From JALZMG01 sp963844175 (GTDB lineage: Bacteria; Actinomycetota; Acidimicrobiia; Acidimicrobiales; Ilumatobacteraceae): a stretch of 64,000 nucleotides of DNA. The notes under the pieces are model-generated. The model worked only from the letters and a program-made list of their open reading frames with translations. It did no database searches and was not told where the DNA came from. The translations under genes and the position numbers were made by a program. Shown one piece after another: positions 24,799-33,473 of the stretch. Position 1 is the first letter of the stretch. Every line of letters starts with the position of its first letter. The stretch covers positions 1 through 64,000 of the forward strand of contig CAWJNE010000012.1 in assembly GCA_963844175.1 (NCBI GenBank), read 5' to 3'.

Positions 24799-27700
24799 CC
24801 GGGCAACTGTCGCTCGACCTCGACGCACCGCCGCCGCCGGACCCGCCGCCGGACGCCGCAGCGCGAGCGAGCATCCGGGACGCCACCTCGGCCACCATGT
24901 TCGTCGAAGCCGGCGCCGGCACCGGCAAGACCACCGCGCTCGTCGGGCGGATCCTCACGCTGGTCGAGGCTGGCGTGGACATCGAGGCCATCGCCGCGAT
25001 CACGTTCTCCGAGAAGGCAGCGGCGGAGCTGCGTCACCGCCTGCGCGCCGAACTGGCTCGCCGAGGTCATCGAGCGGCGCTGGACGGTCTCGACCGGGCG
25101 GCCATCGGCACACTGCACGCCTTCGCCCGGCGGCTCCTCTTCGAGTTCCCGATCGAGGCCGGCCTGCCGCCGGGGTTCGTCGTGCTCGACGAACTGGAGA
25201 GCCGGCTGGCGCTCGACGAGCGCTGGGAGGATCTCCTCGACGAGCTGTTCGACGATGCATCCCGCACCGTCGCGCCGGGGCTCACCGCGGCCGAGCTGAT
25301 GCAGCTGTGCGACTGGAACAAGCTCGGGGGCACGGCCGGGCTGCGCCGGATCAGCGAGGAGTTCCAGGCCAACTGGGACCTCGTCGAGGCCAGGGTCGAG
25401 CTCGATCCCCCCGCCCGTCCCGGCGGTGCCGAACGAGGCTGGACGGAAGCGCTGGGCCACGTGGCCGGCACCCCGACGCCCGAGGACGACCGCCAGACCA
25501 AGGTCCTCACCGAGCTCGCCACGATCGCCGACGAGCTCCGACGGGACCAGCGCCTGGGCACCACGCTCGTGGCCCTCGAGCAGGTGAAGCATGCCGTCCG
25601 CAACCCGCAGCGCTGTGGTGACAAGACCAAGTGGCGACAGCTCGGCCAGGCCGCCCTCGACGATCTGCGGGCGGCGGAAGCGGCGCTCGTCGATGAGGTC
25701 GACCACCAGCTGCGGCGCTGGCGGCAGTACCAGGAGGCGGTGGTCGGGGCGATCGTCGGACGGTTCGTGCTCGACGGGGCCCGAGCTCGGGCCGACGCCG
25801 GCACGCTGGAGTTCCACGACCTGCTCGTCCTGGCCCGGCGGCTGCTGGCCACCGACGCCGACGTGCGGCGCACCCTCCACGACCGGCTGCGGTGCCTCCT
25901 GCTCGACGAGTTCCAGGACACCGACCCGATCCAGCTCGAGATCGCCACCCGCCTGACCGCGCCGCCGGCCGATCAGGCGACCGACAGCGAGACGCTGGTC
26001 CCGGCACCGGGTCGTCTGTTCGTGGTCGGTGACCCCAAGCAGTCGATCTACCGGTTCCGGCGTGCCGACATCGCCACGTACCTCGCCGCCAGCGGCCGTC
26101 TGGCCGAGCGACACGAGACGCTGACCGCCAACTTCCGCTCGTCGCGGGCGGTGATCGACTGGATCAACGGCGTCTTCTCGAACGTCATCGTGCCCAGCGA
26201 CGGGGTCCAACCGGCGTACACCACGCTCGACACGTGCCGCACCGGCCCCGTGGATCACGGCTCGGTGATGGTGCTCGGGGCGGACGTCCACGGCGACGAC
26301 GACCTCCGGGCCAGGGAGCTGCGCGAGCGCGAGGCCGAATCGGTGGCCGCCACCGTTGCCGCCGCGCTGCGCGAGGGCTGGCCCGTCGGCGACGGCGATC
26401 GTGGCCTGCGACCGTGTCGCGCCGGCGACATCGCCATCCTGCTCCCGGCCCGCACGTCGCTGCCGATGCTCGAAGCCGCCCTCACCCGGGCTGGGGTCGC
26501 CTACCGGGCCGAGAACTCCACCGTCGTGTACCTCGCACCCGAGATCCGCGACCTGCTCGGCGTGCTGCGCGCCGCCGCCGATCCGACCGACGAGTTGGCG
26601 CTCGTCGCCGGGCTGCGCTCGCCGATCTACGGGTGCAGCGACGTCGAGCTCTACGAGTGGCGACGAGCCGGCGGCCGGTGGAGCCCGCTGGCCGAGGTTC
26701 CACCGGGGCTCGAGACCCACCCCGTGGCTGAGGCCCTGGCCGACGTGGGAACGATCACCGCCGCCGTCGGCCGTGCCGGCCCGGCCGAGCTGATCGAGCA
26801 ACTGGTGGAACGGCGACGAGTGCTGGAAGGTGCCCTCGGTGGGCCCGATGCCCGCGACGTGTGGCGGCGCATCCGCTACGTGGTCGACCAGGCCAGGGCG
26901 TGGACCGACGCCGGCGGGCGGGGGCTGCGGCGATACCTGCGATGGGCGAAGTACCAGGCCGCCGACGGCCGGGCCGGTGACACGATCCTGCCCGAGCACG
27001 ATCACGACGCGGTGCGCGTGATGACCGTGCACGCGGCGAAGGGGTTGGAGTTCCCGATCACGGTCGTGTCCGGCTTGACGACGAGGATGCAGGCTCGTGG
27101 TTCGATGTCGGTCGTGTGGCCTCCCGGGGGCAGCTGGGCGCTGGCCCAGAAGGACCACCCGCTGTTCGACGAGTTCCGCCCACTCGACGAGCAGATGAGC
27201 GACGCCGAGCGGCGGCGACTGCTCTACGTCGCCTGCACTCGCGCCGTCGACCACCTCGTCGTGTCGCTGCACCGCCAGCCCGAGAAGGTCGAGGAGGGCA
27301 CGACGAAGGCCACCAGCGCCACGGTGCTGGCGGAGGCCGGGGCGACGGGCCACGGAGCCGTCGCCAGCAACGACCGCGCCGCGGTCGCCGAGCCGCCGGC
27401 GCCGGTCCAGCCGCTGGAGCTGGCCTGGGCCGATCAGGAGCAGTGGGACGCCGAGCGCCGGCGTGCACTGGCCGAAGCGTCCGTTCGCTCCGTGACATCC
27501 GCCACGCGCCTGGCTCACGACGCCCCGTTCGCCGTGGAGCTGCTGTCCGGTGCGCCGGCCGACGACCCGGGGCTGCGCAAGGAGGGAGTCGACCTCGACC
27601 TGCCACCGTGGCAGCGCGGCCGGTACGGCACGGCGATCGGGCGAGCCGTCCACGCCGTCCTGCAGGACGTCGATCTCCGGGACGGCGCGGACGTCGAGCG

Positions 27701-28145
27701 GCTGAGCGCCGCCCAGTGCGCCGCCGAGGGGATCTTCGGCTTCGAGTCGACCGTCGCTGCGCTGTGCCGCTCCGCCCTCGCCGCGCCGATCGTGCGCACG
27801 GCAGCGTCGGGCGCCGAGCACTGGCGCGAGCTGTTCGTCGTCGCCGAGCTCGGTGGCACCGTGCTCGAGGGGTACGTCGACCTGTTGGTGCGAACTGCCG
27901 GCGGGCTGGTGATCGTCGATTACAAGACGGATCGCTGGGCCGGGGCGGCCGACCGATCGGCCCGAGCCAACCGCTATCGGCGACAGCTGGCGGCCTACGG
28001 CGTCGCCCTCGGGGGCCTCCTGCCCGAGCAGATCAGCGGCGGGGTGATCGTGTGGTGCCGCACCGATGGTCCGGCCGACGAGGTGCCCGTCGACGGCTGG
28101 GCCGAGGCGATGCAGGAGGTCAGCACGACGCTGTTGGCGGGTTGA
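24795..28145 (+). CDS. AddA-like UvrD/Rep helicase with C-terminal nuclease
   Basis: This 1116-aa protein is a superfamily 1 helicase fused to a RecB-type nuclease. The helicase motifs in order are VEAGAGTGKTTALVGRI (I), AAITFSEKAAAELR (Ia), LLDEFQDTDPIQ (II), VVGDPKQSIYRFRRAD (III), VMTVHAAKGLEFP (V) and LLYVACTRA (VI). The nuclease reads GYVDLLV and IVDYKTDRW at the C-terminus. ATG at 24795 overlaps the AddB-like stop; longer upstream reading is an overlap artefact. Together the pair should unwind and trim broken DNA ends for RecA loading. Confidence 0.92.
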   Translation: MTGQLSLDLDAPPPPDPPPDAAARASIRDATSATMFVEAGAGTGKTTALVGRILTLVEAGVDIEAIAAITFSEKAAAELRHRLRAELARRGHRAALDGLDRAAIGTLHAFARRLLFEFPIEAGLPPGFVVLDELESRLALDERWEDLLDELFDDASRTVAPGLTAAELMQLCDWNKLGGTAGLRRISEEFQANWDLVEARVELDPPARPGGAERGWTEALGHVAGTPTPEDDRQTKVLTELATIADELRRDQRLGTTLVALEQVKHAVRNPQRCGDKTKWRQLGQAALDDLRAAEAALVDEVDHQLRRWRQYQEAVVGAIVGRFVLDGARARADAGTLEFHDLLVLARRLLATDADVRRTLHDRLRCLLLDEFQDTDPIQLEIATRLTAPPADQATDSETLVPAPGRLFVVGDPKQSIYRFRRADIATYLAASGRLAERHETLTANFRSSRAVIDWINGVFSNVIVPSDGVQPAYTTLDTCRTGPVDHGSVMVLGADVHGDDDLRARELREREAESVAATVAAALREGWPVGDGDRGLRPCRAGDIAILLPARTSLPMLEAALTRAGVAYRAENSTVVYLAPEIRDLLGVLRAAADPTDELALVAGLRSPIYGCSDVELYEWRRAGGRWSPLAEVPPGLETHPVAEALADVGTITAAVGRAGPAELIEQLVERRRVLEGALGGPDARDVWRRIRYVVDQARAWTDAGGRGLRRYLRWAKYQAADGRAGDTILPEHDHDAVRVMTVHAAKGLEFPITVVSGLTTRMQARGSMSVVWPPGGSWALAQKDHPLFDEFRPLDEQMSDAERRRLLYVACTRAVDHLVVSLHRQPEKVEEGTTKATSATVLAEAGATGHGAVASNDRAAVAEPPAPVQPLELAWADQEQWDAERRRALAEASVRSVTSATRLAHDAPFAVELLSGAPADDPGLRKEGVDLDLPPWQRGRYGTAIGRAVHAVLQDVDLRDGADVERLSAAQCAAEGIFGFESTVAALCRSALAAPIVRTAASGAEHWRELFVVAELGGTVLEGYVDLLVRTAGGLVIVDYKTDRWAGAADRSARANRYRRQLAAYGVALGGLLPEQISGGVIVWCRTDGPADEVPVDGWAEAMQEVSTTLLAG

Positions 28146-28169
28146 GGCGACACCGCCGATCCAGGTTCG

Positions 28170-28898
28170 TCAGACGTCCTTGCGACGGGCGGCGCGCACC
28201 TCGCGGGTCTGGCTGGCCGTCGTCACCACGGAAGCCACGCCCTTGCCCATGCCCGTGAGGATCCAGCGGAGCGTGGCCAGGCCGAAGATGATCGCCATGG
28301 CGATGGCGACCGGCAGCAGCAGCGCCCGCAGGACGTCGCCCTTCGAGTTGGCCAGCGGACCGAGCACGCCGGCGTCGACGTCGGTGCCGTCGGTGTTCAG
28401 GGTGCGCACCGGCTCGTCCAACCGTGGGCACGAGATCTCGTTCTCGGTGATGCCGATCACGTCGTCGCCGGCAAACAGGGGCTCGGTCACCCGTACGCGC
28501 GAGGCCAGCGTCGTCCCACCGTCGGGAGCCGTGGCGCCGATCAGGTACTGGGTGTCCTCGGACAGGAACCGCGTGTCGTCGCCGTAGCGCACGTCGACGA
28601 GCCCGCCGTAGGCGTACGGCTGGAGGTCGCCGGCGCGGAGCTGATCGATCCGGAAGCGCGCCGTCTGGTAGTCGGTGTCGACGACCGTGCCGAGGAAGAC
28701 GACCTCGGCCAGCTCGGGGGTGGGGCAGCCCTCCGGAATCGGCATCGGCCAGCGCCGGCCGGACGCGTCGGTGGTCGCGCCAGCCGCGGGTTGCTCGTCG
28801 GGCTCGGTCGGGGGCGGCAGCGCCGACGCCGACGCGCCGGGGCTCAGGAACGACGCCAGCAGCGCGACGAGGACCAGGTGTCGCCAGGTTGGCCGCAC
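28170..28898 (-). CDS. secreted, C-terminally anchored protein of unknown function
   Basis: This 242-aa protein has a signal peptide (LVLVALLASFLSPGASASA), a beta-rich middle with VVFLGTVVDTDYQTARFRID, and a C-terminal membrane helix (LLLPVAIAMAIIFGLATLRW) followed by a basic tail. The middle resembles the TIMP-like or NTR-like OB domain of extracellular proteins; that is inference. Two cysteines (GCPTPE and SCPRLD) could form a disulfide outside the cell. GTG at 28898 is the chosen start. It sits alone, 24 bp from the convergent addA end. Confidence 0.7.
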   Translation of the reverse strand: MRPTWRHLVLVALLASFLSPGASASALPPPTEPDEQPAAGATTDASGRRWPMPIPEGCPTPELAEVVFLGTVVDTDYQTARFRIDQLRAGDLQPYAYGGLVDVRYGDDTRFLSEDTQYLIGATAPDGGTTLASRVRVTEPLFAGDDVIGITENEISCPRLDEPVRTLNTDGTDVDAGVLGPLANSKGDVLRALLLPVAIAMAIIFGLATLRWILTGMGKGVASVVTTASQTREVRAARRKDV

Positions 28899-28999
28899 TG
28901 GGTCAACGCTACGCGACCACCCCGCCCGCGAACGGTCACCCGACCTCGCGATCCCTGTACGACCTGAAGGCCGAGGCGCCGCGCGATGGTGTGCAGACG

Positions 29000-29041
29000 C
29001 GACTGAGCGGTGTGCGCCGCATGGCGCACACCGCTCAGTCG
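29000..29041. terminator. 19-bp perfect hairpin downstream of the FN3 gene
   Basis: GACTGAGCGGTGTGCGCC (29001-29018) and its exact complement (29023-29040) flank the loop GCAT, with one more C-G pair outside. It lies 31 bp past the stop of the fibronectin-type gene on its strand, so it likely ends that transcript and insulates the next gene. Confidence 0.75.
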
Positions 29042-29071
29042 ACATCTCACGTGCCGATCGGAACGACACTC

Positions 29072-29791
29072 CTAGTACACCGTGATGCCCGTCCCGCACG
29101 CCGCGCCGTAGCCCGCCGTGTTGAGCGCCTTCACCCGGTACTCGTACTGCCCGTAGCTGGCGACCGGGAGGGCGTCCACGAGGTTCACTTGGTTGGGCAC
29201 GGTGTGCGCGGTGTACCACACCCCGTTCTTGTAGATCGTGACCTCGTAGTGGGTGATCGGTGCGCCACCGTCGGTGAACGGCGCTTGCCACTTGATCACG
29301 ATCCACTTCGAGCCGGGCGATGACTGCCAGGCCTGACACGACGGCACCTTGCCCGGGACGGTCCTCGGCACGGCGCTGACGACCGCACTGGGGACGCTCG
29401 TTCCAGCCGACGTGTTGGCCAGGATGCGGAAGTAGTACGGCGTGCCGTTGTTGAAGTAGGCGCTGGACGCGATGAACGAGGTGTTGTACGCGGGGGCGAA
29501 GAAGTTCCACGGTCCGCGGGCGTTCGGAGCCCACTGGACGGTGTAACTGGTGACCGGAGCTCCACCGTCGTTCGCCGGCGCCTTCCAGCTCAGGAAGACC
29601 TGCTGGTTGCCGCCGAATGCCGTCACGGACACCGGCGCGCTTGGAGCGACTGCTGACACCACGGGTGATGTGATCGCCGATGATGCCGCCGTGTCGGCGT
29701 GCGCCGCACCGGTCGTGCCGACCACACCGGCGATGGAGCCGACGAGCGCCGCTGCGGCGATCATCTGCCGAACAGACTTGTTGAGTTTCAC
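29072..29791 (-). CDS. secreted protein with two fibronectin type III domains
   Basis: This 239-aa protein has a signal peptide ending GAAHA (about residues 1-31), then two fibronectin type III repeats. The first starts APVSVTAFGGNQQVFLSWKA with DGGAPVTSYTVQW, and the second has WIVIKWQAPFTDGGAPITHY. Each shows the tryptophan-strand and tyrosine-corner pattern. Such domains bind surfaces or space catalytic modules; here no catalytic domain follows. GTG at 29791 is placed just after AAGGAAAC, a good ribosome binding site. A dyad lies 79-92 bp upstream of the start. Confidence 0.82.
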   Translation of the reverse strand: MKLNKSVRQMIAAAALVGSIAGVVGTTGAAHADTAASSAITSPVVSAVAPSAPVSVTAFGGNQQVFLSWKAPANDGGAPVTSYTVQWAPNARGPWNFFAPAYNTSFIASSAYFNNGTPYYFRILANTSAGTSVPSAVVSAVPRTVPGKVPSCQAWQSSPGSKWIVIKWQAPFTDGGAPITHYEVTIYKNGVWYTAHTVPNQVNLVDALPVASYGQYEYRVKALNTAGYGAACGTGITVY

Positions 29792-29869
29792 GATTGTTTC
29801 CTTGCTGTGTCGTGGGGCGCCTCGCAACGACCCGGGGAGAGCGAGCATGAAGAACCGCCAGCCCGGCGG

Positions 29870-29923
29870 GATGAGTAGTCATCACCCATTCGCCGGGCGG
29901 TTGGCCGGTGAGTAGCGCCACTC
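29870..29923. promoter_or_regulatory. two GAGT/ACTC-type dyads between the FN3 and LuxR genes
   Basis: GATGAGTAGTCATC (29870-29883) is an inverted repeat GATGA-GTAG-TCATC, and it is framed by the complementary arms GCCCGGCG and CGCCGGGC. A second dyad, GAGT-AGCGCC-ACTC, lies at 29910-29923. The first is 79-92 bp upstream of the FN3 start and the second about 40 bp upstream of the LuxR start. A similar dyad lies upstream of the 59-aa gene. They may be binding sites of the LuxR-type regulator. Confidence 0.4.
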
Positions 29924-29962
29924 GCCATCGCGCCGCGGTGGTCCGACCTACGCTCGGCGGCG

Positions 29963-32635
29963 ATGACGGTGGCGACCCGCTGGCCGATGGTCGGCCGGCG
30001 TCGCGAACTCGACTCGTTCACCGCGGCGCTGGACGACGCCGGTTGCGAGGGGTTCTGCATCTACGGCCCCCCCGGCGTGGGCAAGACTCGACTCGGTGAC
30101 GAGTGCGCCGCTCTGGCCGAGGCGGCCGGGCGGACCGTGCACCGCGCCACGGGCGAGCGGTCGACGAGCGCCGTGCCGTTTGCCGGCATCGCCCACCTGC
30201 TCCCGGCACGCGCCTTGGTCGCGCTCGGCATGGGCGAGCGGCACGATTCGGTCGTACGCGCCCGGTTGCTGGATGCCGCCCGCAGGGCCCTCCAGCCGAC
30301 CGGCACGGGCGGTGCGACGTCGGTGCTCTTCCTCGACGACGCCAACCGCTTGGACGGCTCGTCGCTGGCGCTGATCGACGACCTGATGACGTCGAGCGCC
30401 CTGTTCTGCGTGGCCACCGTGGTCACCGGCGAGCCCGTGCCCGAGACCGTGATCAGGTGGTGGCGGGAGGAGCGTGCCGCCCGCGTCGACCTGAGCGAAC
30501 TCGACCCCGTCGCCGTGGACACGCTGCTCCACGTCGTGCTGGAGGGACCGCTTGACGAGATGGCGTCCACGCAACTCTGGAACGCCAGCCGGGGCAACAT
30601 GCTCGCCCTGCGCGAACTCGTGCTGAGCGCGACGTCGCGCCATCAGCTCACCTCGCGCGACGGTGTGTGGCAGCTCACCGGCGCGTTGGTCCCGCCGGCG
30701 CGCCTGCGCGAGCTCGTCGAGACGCGCTTCGAAGGGCTGCCGGCACCAGCGTTGGAGGTGCTGGAGCGGCTGGCGCTCTGTCAGCCCGTGGCCCTCGAAC
30801 GGCTGGCGGCGGCGGTCGGCCTCGTGGTGTTGGAAGACCTCGAAGGCGCCGGGCTCATCGCGGTGCACAACGAAGGTCGGAGGGAGTCGGTGCGGCTCGC
30901 CCACCCGTTGCATGGCGAGGTGTTGCGCGCCGGACTGCCGAGGCTGCGGACTCGGTCGATCCTCCTCGCCGAAGCAGAGGCGCTGGTGGCGAGCGGGGCG
31001 CGGCGCCGTGAGGATCCGTTGCGAATCGCCTGTTGGCAGTTGGACGCCACGGGTCGCGCGGAGCCGGACCTGCTCCTTGGTGGCGCCCGAATCGCCCGCT
31101 ACGGCCACGACTACCGTCGGGCGGCCATGCTGGCCGAAGCGGCGCTGGCGGCCGCTCCGTCGGCGGCGGCCGGCTTGGTGCTCGGTGAGGCCCGCTACAA
31201 CCTGGGGTCGTTCGAAGCGGCCGAGGTCGCCCTGGCGGATGCGGCCTCGCGCGCCGAAGGTGACAACGAGGTGGTGCGCATCGCCACGGTGCGCCGCCGC
31301 AACCTGTTCCGCGGATGCCGGCGAGAGGCGGAGGCCATGGAGGTGGGCAGGGCAGCCGCGGCGACCGTGGCCTCGAGCGCGGCACGCGACGAATTGCGCG
31401 CCGGTGACGCCGAGATCTTGGCGATCGCGGGTCGGCCCGCCGAGGCCTTGGCCCTGCTCGAGGAGGCGGAGACGACCTCGCCTCGACTGCGCGTGCTCAA
31501 CGCCATCCCGACGGCGACTGCGCTCGCGACGACCGGGCGAACGGCCGATGCGCTCGCGCTGAGCCGGCAGGCGTACCGGGAGCACCTCGCGCTCGGCGAC
31601 GAGTTGGCCATCTCGTCGCCCGGCACACACCGCGTGAACCAGGTGTACGCGCTGGTGCAGGCGGGCCGGCTCATCGAGGCCGACGAACGGGGCGGCGCGT
31701 GGTTCGAACTGGCCAGCGGCGCCCGCAACCCACTCGGTGTGATGTGGACCGGCGTCCACCTCGCTCGCGGTGCCCTCGCCCAGGGCCGGCCAGCGACCGT
31801 GCTGCGACTGACCGAGCGCACCCGGACGGCGATCGAGAGCTCGGGGTTCGAGGGGTTGCGGCCGACGGTCGGTGCGTTGGAGGCGGTCGCCTACGCCCTG
31901 CTCGGCGACGCTGAGGCGAGCGCCGCACGGGCCGACGAGAGCGACGCCGCGAGCGCTGGTTTCGGGTTCCTCGCCCCGGAGCTGGCACTGGGGCGGGCGT
32001 GGGCGTCGGTCGCCGCCGGCGAACTGAACGCGGCGCGGGCGTTGCTGCTGGCTGCAGGTGACGACGCCGCCCGCACCGGCCACGTCCCGACGGCCTGTTG
32101 GTTGCTGCACGATGCCGCCCGCCTCGGCGCGCTGCAGGACGCCGCCGGCATGCTCGCCGAACTGGCCGCGCTCACGGACAGCGCGCTGGCGGGAGCTCGT
32201 GCGATGCACGCCGCGGCGCTGGTCGCCGCAGATGCGCCGGAACTCGAGGCGGCGGCTGACCGATTCGAGGTGCTCGGCGCCTGGCTCGCCGCGGCGGAGA
32301 CCGTCGCCGCCGTCGCGGACGAGCGGCGCCGTCGCCACGAGCGACGGTCCGCCGCTGCGCTGGATCTCCGGGTGGACCAGCTCCTCGCCCGTTGCGAGGG
32401 CGCCCGCACTCCCGCCTTGATCAGCACGCGGGCGGTCGTGCCGCTCACCGCACGCGAGCGGGAGATCGCCGCCCTGGCCGCTGCCGGACACCCCAGCAGG
32501 CAGATCGCCGAGCGCCTCTACCTCTCGGTGCGCACTGTGGACAACCACCTCAGCCGCATCTACGACAAACTCGGTGTGTCGAGTCGCGCCGACCTGGCGA
32601 CCGCCCTCGAACCGCCCGAGCGGAGCGCGCCTTGA
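29963..32635 (+). CDS. large ATP-binding LuxR-type transcriptional regulator (LAL-like)
   Basis: This 890-aa protein has an N-terminal AAA ATPase (Walker A GPPGVGKTRLGDE at about residue 36, Walker B SVLFLDDANRLD), a long helical-repeat middle rich in alanine (TPR-like) and a C-terminal LuxR helix-turn-helix, LTAREREIAALAAAGHPSRQ then IAERLYLSVRTVDNHLSRIY. The layout matches MalT/LAL regulators, which bind ATP and an inducer and activate transcription. Its stop overlaps the globin TTG start (TTGA), so the two are coupled. The inducer is unknown. Confidence 0.92.
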   Translation: MTVATRWPMVGRRRELDSFTAALDDAGCEGFCIYGPPGVGKTRLGDECAALAEAAGRTVHRATGERSTSAVPFAGIAHLLPARALVALGMGERHDSVVRARLLDAARRALQPTGTGGATSVLFLDDANRLDGSSLALIDDLMTSSALFCVATVVTGEPVPETVIRWWREERAARVDLSELDPVAVDTLLHVVLEGPLDEMASTQLWNASRGNMLALRELVLSATSRHQLTSRDGVWQLTGALVPPARLRELVETRFEGLPAPALEVLERLALCQPVALERLAAAVGLVVLEDLEGAGLIAVHNEGRRESVRLAHPLHGEVLRAGLPRLRTRSILLAEAEALVASGARRREDPLRIACWQLDATGRAEPDLLLGGARIARYGHDYRRAAMLAEAALAAAPSAAAGLVLGEARYNLGSFEAAEVALADAASRAEGDNEVVRIATVRRRNLFRGCRREAEAMEVGRAAAATVASSAARDELRAGDAEILAIAGRPAEALALLEEAETTSPRLRVLNAIPTATALATTGRTADALALSRQAYREHLALGDELAISSPGTHRVNQVYALVQAGRLIEADERGGAWFELASGARNPLGVMWTGVHLARGALAQGRPATVLRLTERTRTAIESSGFEGLRPTVGALEAVAYALLGDAEASAARADESDAASAGFGFLAPELALGRAWASVAAGELNAARALLLAAGDDAARTGHVPTACWLLHDAARLGALQDAAGMLAELAALTDSALAGARAMHAAALVAADAPELEAAADRFEVLGAWLAAAETVAAVADERRRRHERRSAAALDLRVDQLLARCEGARTPALISTRAVVPLTAREREIAALAAAGHPSRQIAERLYLSVRTVDNHLSRIYDKLGVSSRADLATALEPPERSAP

Positions 32636-33069
32636 CGCCGGACCAACTCGCCCTCGTGCAATCGTCGTATGCCGCCCTCGGCGCCGATGCGTCGGCGATG
32701 GCCGTGGACTTCTATCGCCGCCTGTTCGCAGCCGATTCGTCGACCCGGGCGCTGTTCACCGACGGGCCGGAGATCATGGCACTGAAGTTCACCGCCGAGC
32801 TCGAGGCGATCGTCGAGGCGATCACATCGTTCGACGAGTTCCGTTCGCGCGTGGATGCGCTCGGCGCCCGTCACGCCGACTACGGAGTCCAGACCGAGCA
32901 CTACCGCGCTGTCGGCGATGCGCTCATCGGCGCCTTGGCCGCCCGGCTGCACCGTGCGTGGGATCCGGCGCTCGAGGCGGCATGGCGGCGCGCCTACAAC
33001 CTGGTCGCCGAGGTGATGATGGACGCACAGCGGGCCGGCCATCGCCAGGACAGGCTGGCCGGTTCCTGA
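32632..33069 (+). CDS. single-domain globin
   Basis: This 145-aa protein has a flavohemoglobin-like globin fold without a reductase domain. Seen are AMAVDFYRRLFAADSSTRAL (B-C region with the Phe-Tyr pair), the proximal-histidine region ARHADYGVQTEHYRAVGDAL and WDPALEAAWRRAYNLVAEVM (G-H helices). It would bind heme and O2 or NO. The TTG start at 32632 overlaps the stop of the LuxR-type regulator, an unusual partner that hints at a gas or redox signal. Confidence 0.87.
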   Translation: MTPDQLALVQSSYAALGADASAMAVDFYRRLFAADSSTRALFTDGPEIMALKFTAELEAIVEAITSFDEFRSRVDALGARHADYGVQTEHYRAVGDALIGALAARLHRAWDPALEAAWRRAYNLVAEVMMDAQRAGHRQDRLAGS

Positions 33070-33134
33070 GGACGCTCAGGGCGCGGCGAGAGCGACCGCG
33101 GGCTCGGCCGCCCACCAAACGGTGGGAGCACCGG

Positions 33135-33314
33135 CTACTCAGCGCGGTGCACGCTGATGAGACCGTGGGGCAGCGCCATCGCCCACCCGTTGCCGTCGAG
33201 GGCCACCGGCCATGACCAGCCGGCGTTTCGATCGATGCGCGTGATCCGGCGGTGGTGTTCGCCGTACACAACCACATCACCTGGCTGCAGCTCGATGCCA
33301 CGGATCGTCGTCAT
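33135..33314 (-). CDS. 59-aa protein of unknown function
   Basis: ATG at 33314, preceded by GAAGGGGAA at a good distance, opens a 59-aa peptide: MTTIRGIELQPGDVVVYGEH, then HRRITRIDRNAGWSWPVALD and GNGWAMALPHGLISVHRAE. The early part looks like a short SH3-like beta strand pattern (LQPGDVVVYG). No hydrophobic helix or signal peptide is present. I know of no function. It is the only gene in the LuxR-globin neighbourhood that shares the upstream dyad with the FN3 gene. Confidence 0.65.
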   Translation of the reverse strand: MTTIRGIELQPGDVVVYGEHHRRITRIDRNAGWSWPVALDGNGWAMALPHGLISVHRAE

Positions 33315-33378
33315 GGCCGTTCCCCTTCGTTCGAATCGCCTGCTGAAGGCAGCTTCCTCCGCCCGGGCCGGCGAGCCA

Positions 33379-33395
33379 TGAGTACGACCTACTCA
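33379..33395. promoter_or_regulatory. TGAGTA-n5-TACTCA dyad upstream of the 59-aa gene
   Basis: A perfect dyad TGAGTA-CGACC-TACTCA lies 65-81 bp upstream of the ATG. On the reverse strand it is followed by CATGGCTCGCCGGCCCGGGC, much like CATCCCGCCGGGCTGGCGG after the dyad upstream of the FN3 gene. The shared arrangement suggests a common regulator, most simply the nearby LuxR protein. Confidence 0.4.
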
Positions 33396-33473
33396 ACTTC
33401 CGCCGGAGGCGCTGGGAGTACCGACCGAAGCGCGACGGCAGGCCGACATCGCAGCCGTACACGAAGGTCCTCG

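Noticed and set aside
19843..24828. A reverse-strand open frame of 1661 codons antisense to the AddB-like gene
   Set aside because: Only the left part (19843-21036) carries a family signature. The rest lies opposite a well-supported gene and is Arg/Pro/Gly-rich, a common artefact at this GC content.
24366..27821. A long reverse open frame antisense to the AddAB pair
   Set aside because: It has no domain, and the forward strand encodes intact helicase and nuclease motifs throughout.
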